Notes under the pieces: generated by a model
What the model was told of the DNA's origin: nothing
What the model saw: the letters and a program-made list of their open reading frames with translations, nothing else
Database searches by the model: none
Made by a program: the position numbers and the translations under genes
NCBI RefSeq assembly: GCF_900583165.1
Contig: NZ_UTKY01000089.1
Span: forward strand, 1 to 52,148
DNA from: Pseudomonas viridiflava
GTDB taxonomy: Bacteria; Pseudomonadota; Gammaproteobacteria; Pseudomonadales; Pseudomonadaceae
Length of the DNA: 52,148 nucleotides
Direction: 5' to 3'
Part shown: positions 51,974 to 52,148 of the stretch, piece after piece
Layout: each line of letters starts with the position of its first letter
How positions within the stretch are numbered: position 1 is the first letter of the stretch

Positions 51974-52148
51974 ATGACCAATACCGCCCACATTGCCCTT
52001 ATCGAACATGAACTCGATGGTTTTCATCAGAGCCTGGCGATCTATCGCCGGCAGATGAATGCCTGGTATGCGCGCGCCTTGGATTCGGTGAGCCATGCGG
52101 CGGATTTGCCGTCGTTGCTGGGGATGGATCGGGTGTTGCGGGTGGGGG
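51974..52148 (+). CDS. Partial ORF running off the right edge
   Basis: ATG 51974 has GGAGG 8 bp upstream and opens a frame of 58 codons to the end of the window, beginning MTNTAHIALIEHELDGFHQ and continuing with SLAIYRRQMNAWYARAL. No domain is recognisable from this fragment. The 138-bp gap before it shows no clear terminator. It may be the start of an unrelated gene after the RND operon. Confidence 0.55.
   Translation, partial: MTNTAHIALIEHELDGFHQSLAIYRRQMNAWYARALDSVSHAADLPSLLGMDRVLRVG

Overview
The window looks like a chromosomal accessory region of a Pseudomonas of the P. fluorescens group. The evidence is high GC content, GC-rich third codon positions, many REP/REPIN elements of the GTGGGAGGGGGCTTGC and GTGGGAGCGGGCTTGC types, FecI/FecR pairs, an OprB porin and several TonB receptors. 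I see no tRNA, rRNA, CRISPR array, integrase or transposase. The species call is an inference from sequence style only.

Layout: (1) 1-450, a tandem REPIN array. (2) 461-1902, a FecR/ECF-sigma pair on the minus strand. (3) 2130-6714, a tightly overlapped minus-strand operon: a 42-codon leader ORF, an AfsA-type double-hotdog protein, a HAD phosphatase, a cytochrome P450 and a 14-helix MFS exporter. It looks like a gamma-butyrolactone or butenolide signal pathway of the kind best known from Streptomyces, and is the most unusual system here. (4) 6994-18492, a divergent plus-strand operon: an STN-domain TonB receptor, a class II aldolase-like protein, an amino-acid ABC importer without ATPase, a cystathionine beta-lyase-like C-S lyase, a DszB-like desulfinase, a second TonB receptor and an M19 dipeptidase. 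The set suggests salvage of a sulfur-containing peptide or S-conjugate. (5) 18540-19433, seven tandem REPIN units whose flank matches the array at 1-450, so segments 2-4 lie between direct copies of one repeat family.

(6) 19531-22725: a degenerate receiver protein, a BamE-like lipoprotein and a GH13 trehalose-synthase-like enzyme. (7) 22918-27132: a PatB/MalY C-S lyase, a Mop molbindin and an SsuABC-type sulfonate importer, a second sulfur-acquisition block. (8) 27133-27529: a REPIN array that has copied the 3' end of the importer ATPase gene, followed by a second FecR/sigma pair.

(9) 29040-39500: a LysR regulator divergent from a complete non-phosphorylative L-rhamnose pathway (rhamnose dehydrogenase, lactonase, rhamnonate dehydratase, KDR aldolase, lactaldehyde dehydrogenase) with mutarotase, RhaT, an MFS carrier and an OprB porin. 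(10) 39497-41991: an MscS channel with a cyclic-nucleotide-binding tail, and a pirin. (11) 42173-46257: a two-component system facing a TonB receptor gene broken by a one-base frameshift; both promoters carry Fur-box-like sites. (12) 46337-51835: a Bcr/CflA exporter divergent from an RND adaptor/pump pair, with a perfect inverted repeat between them. A gene start runs off the right edge.
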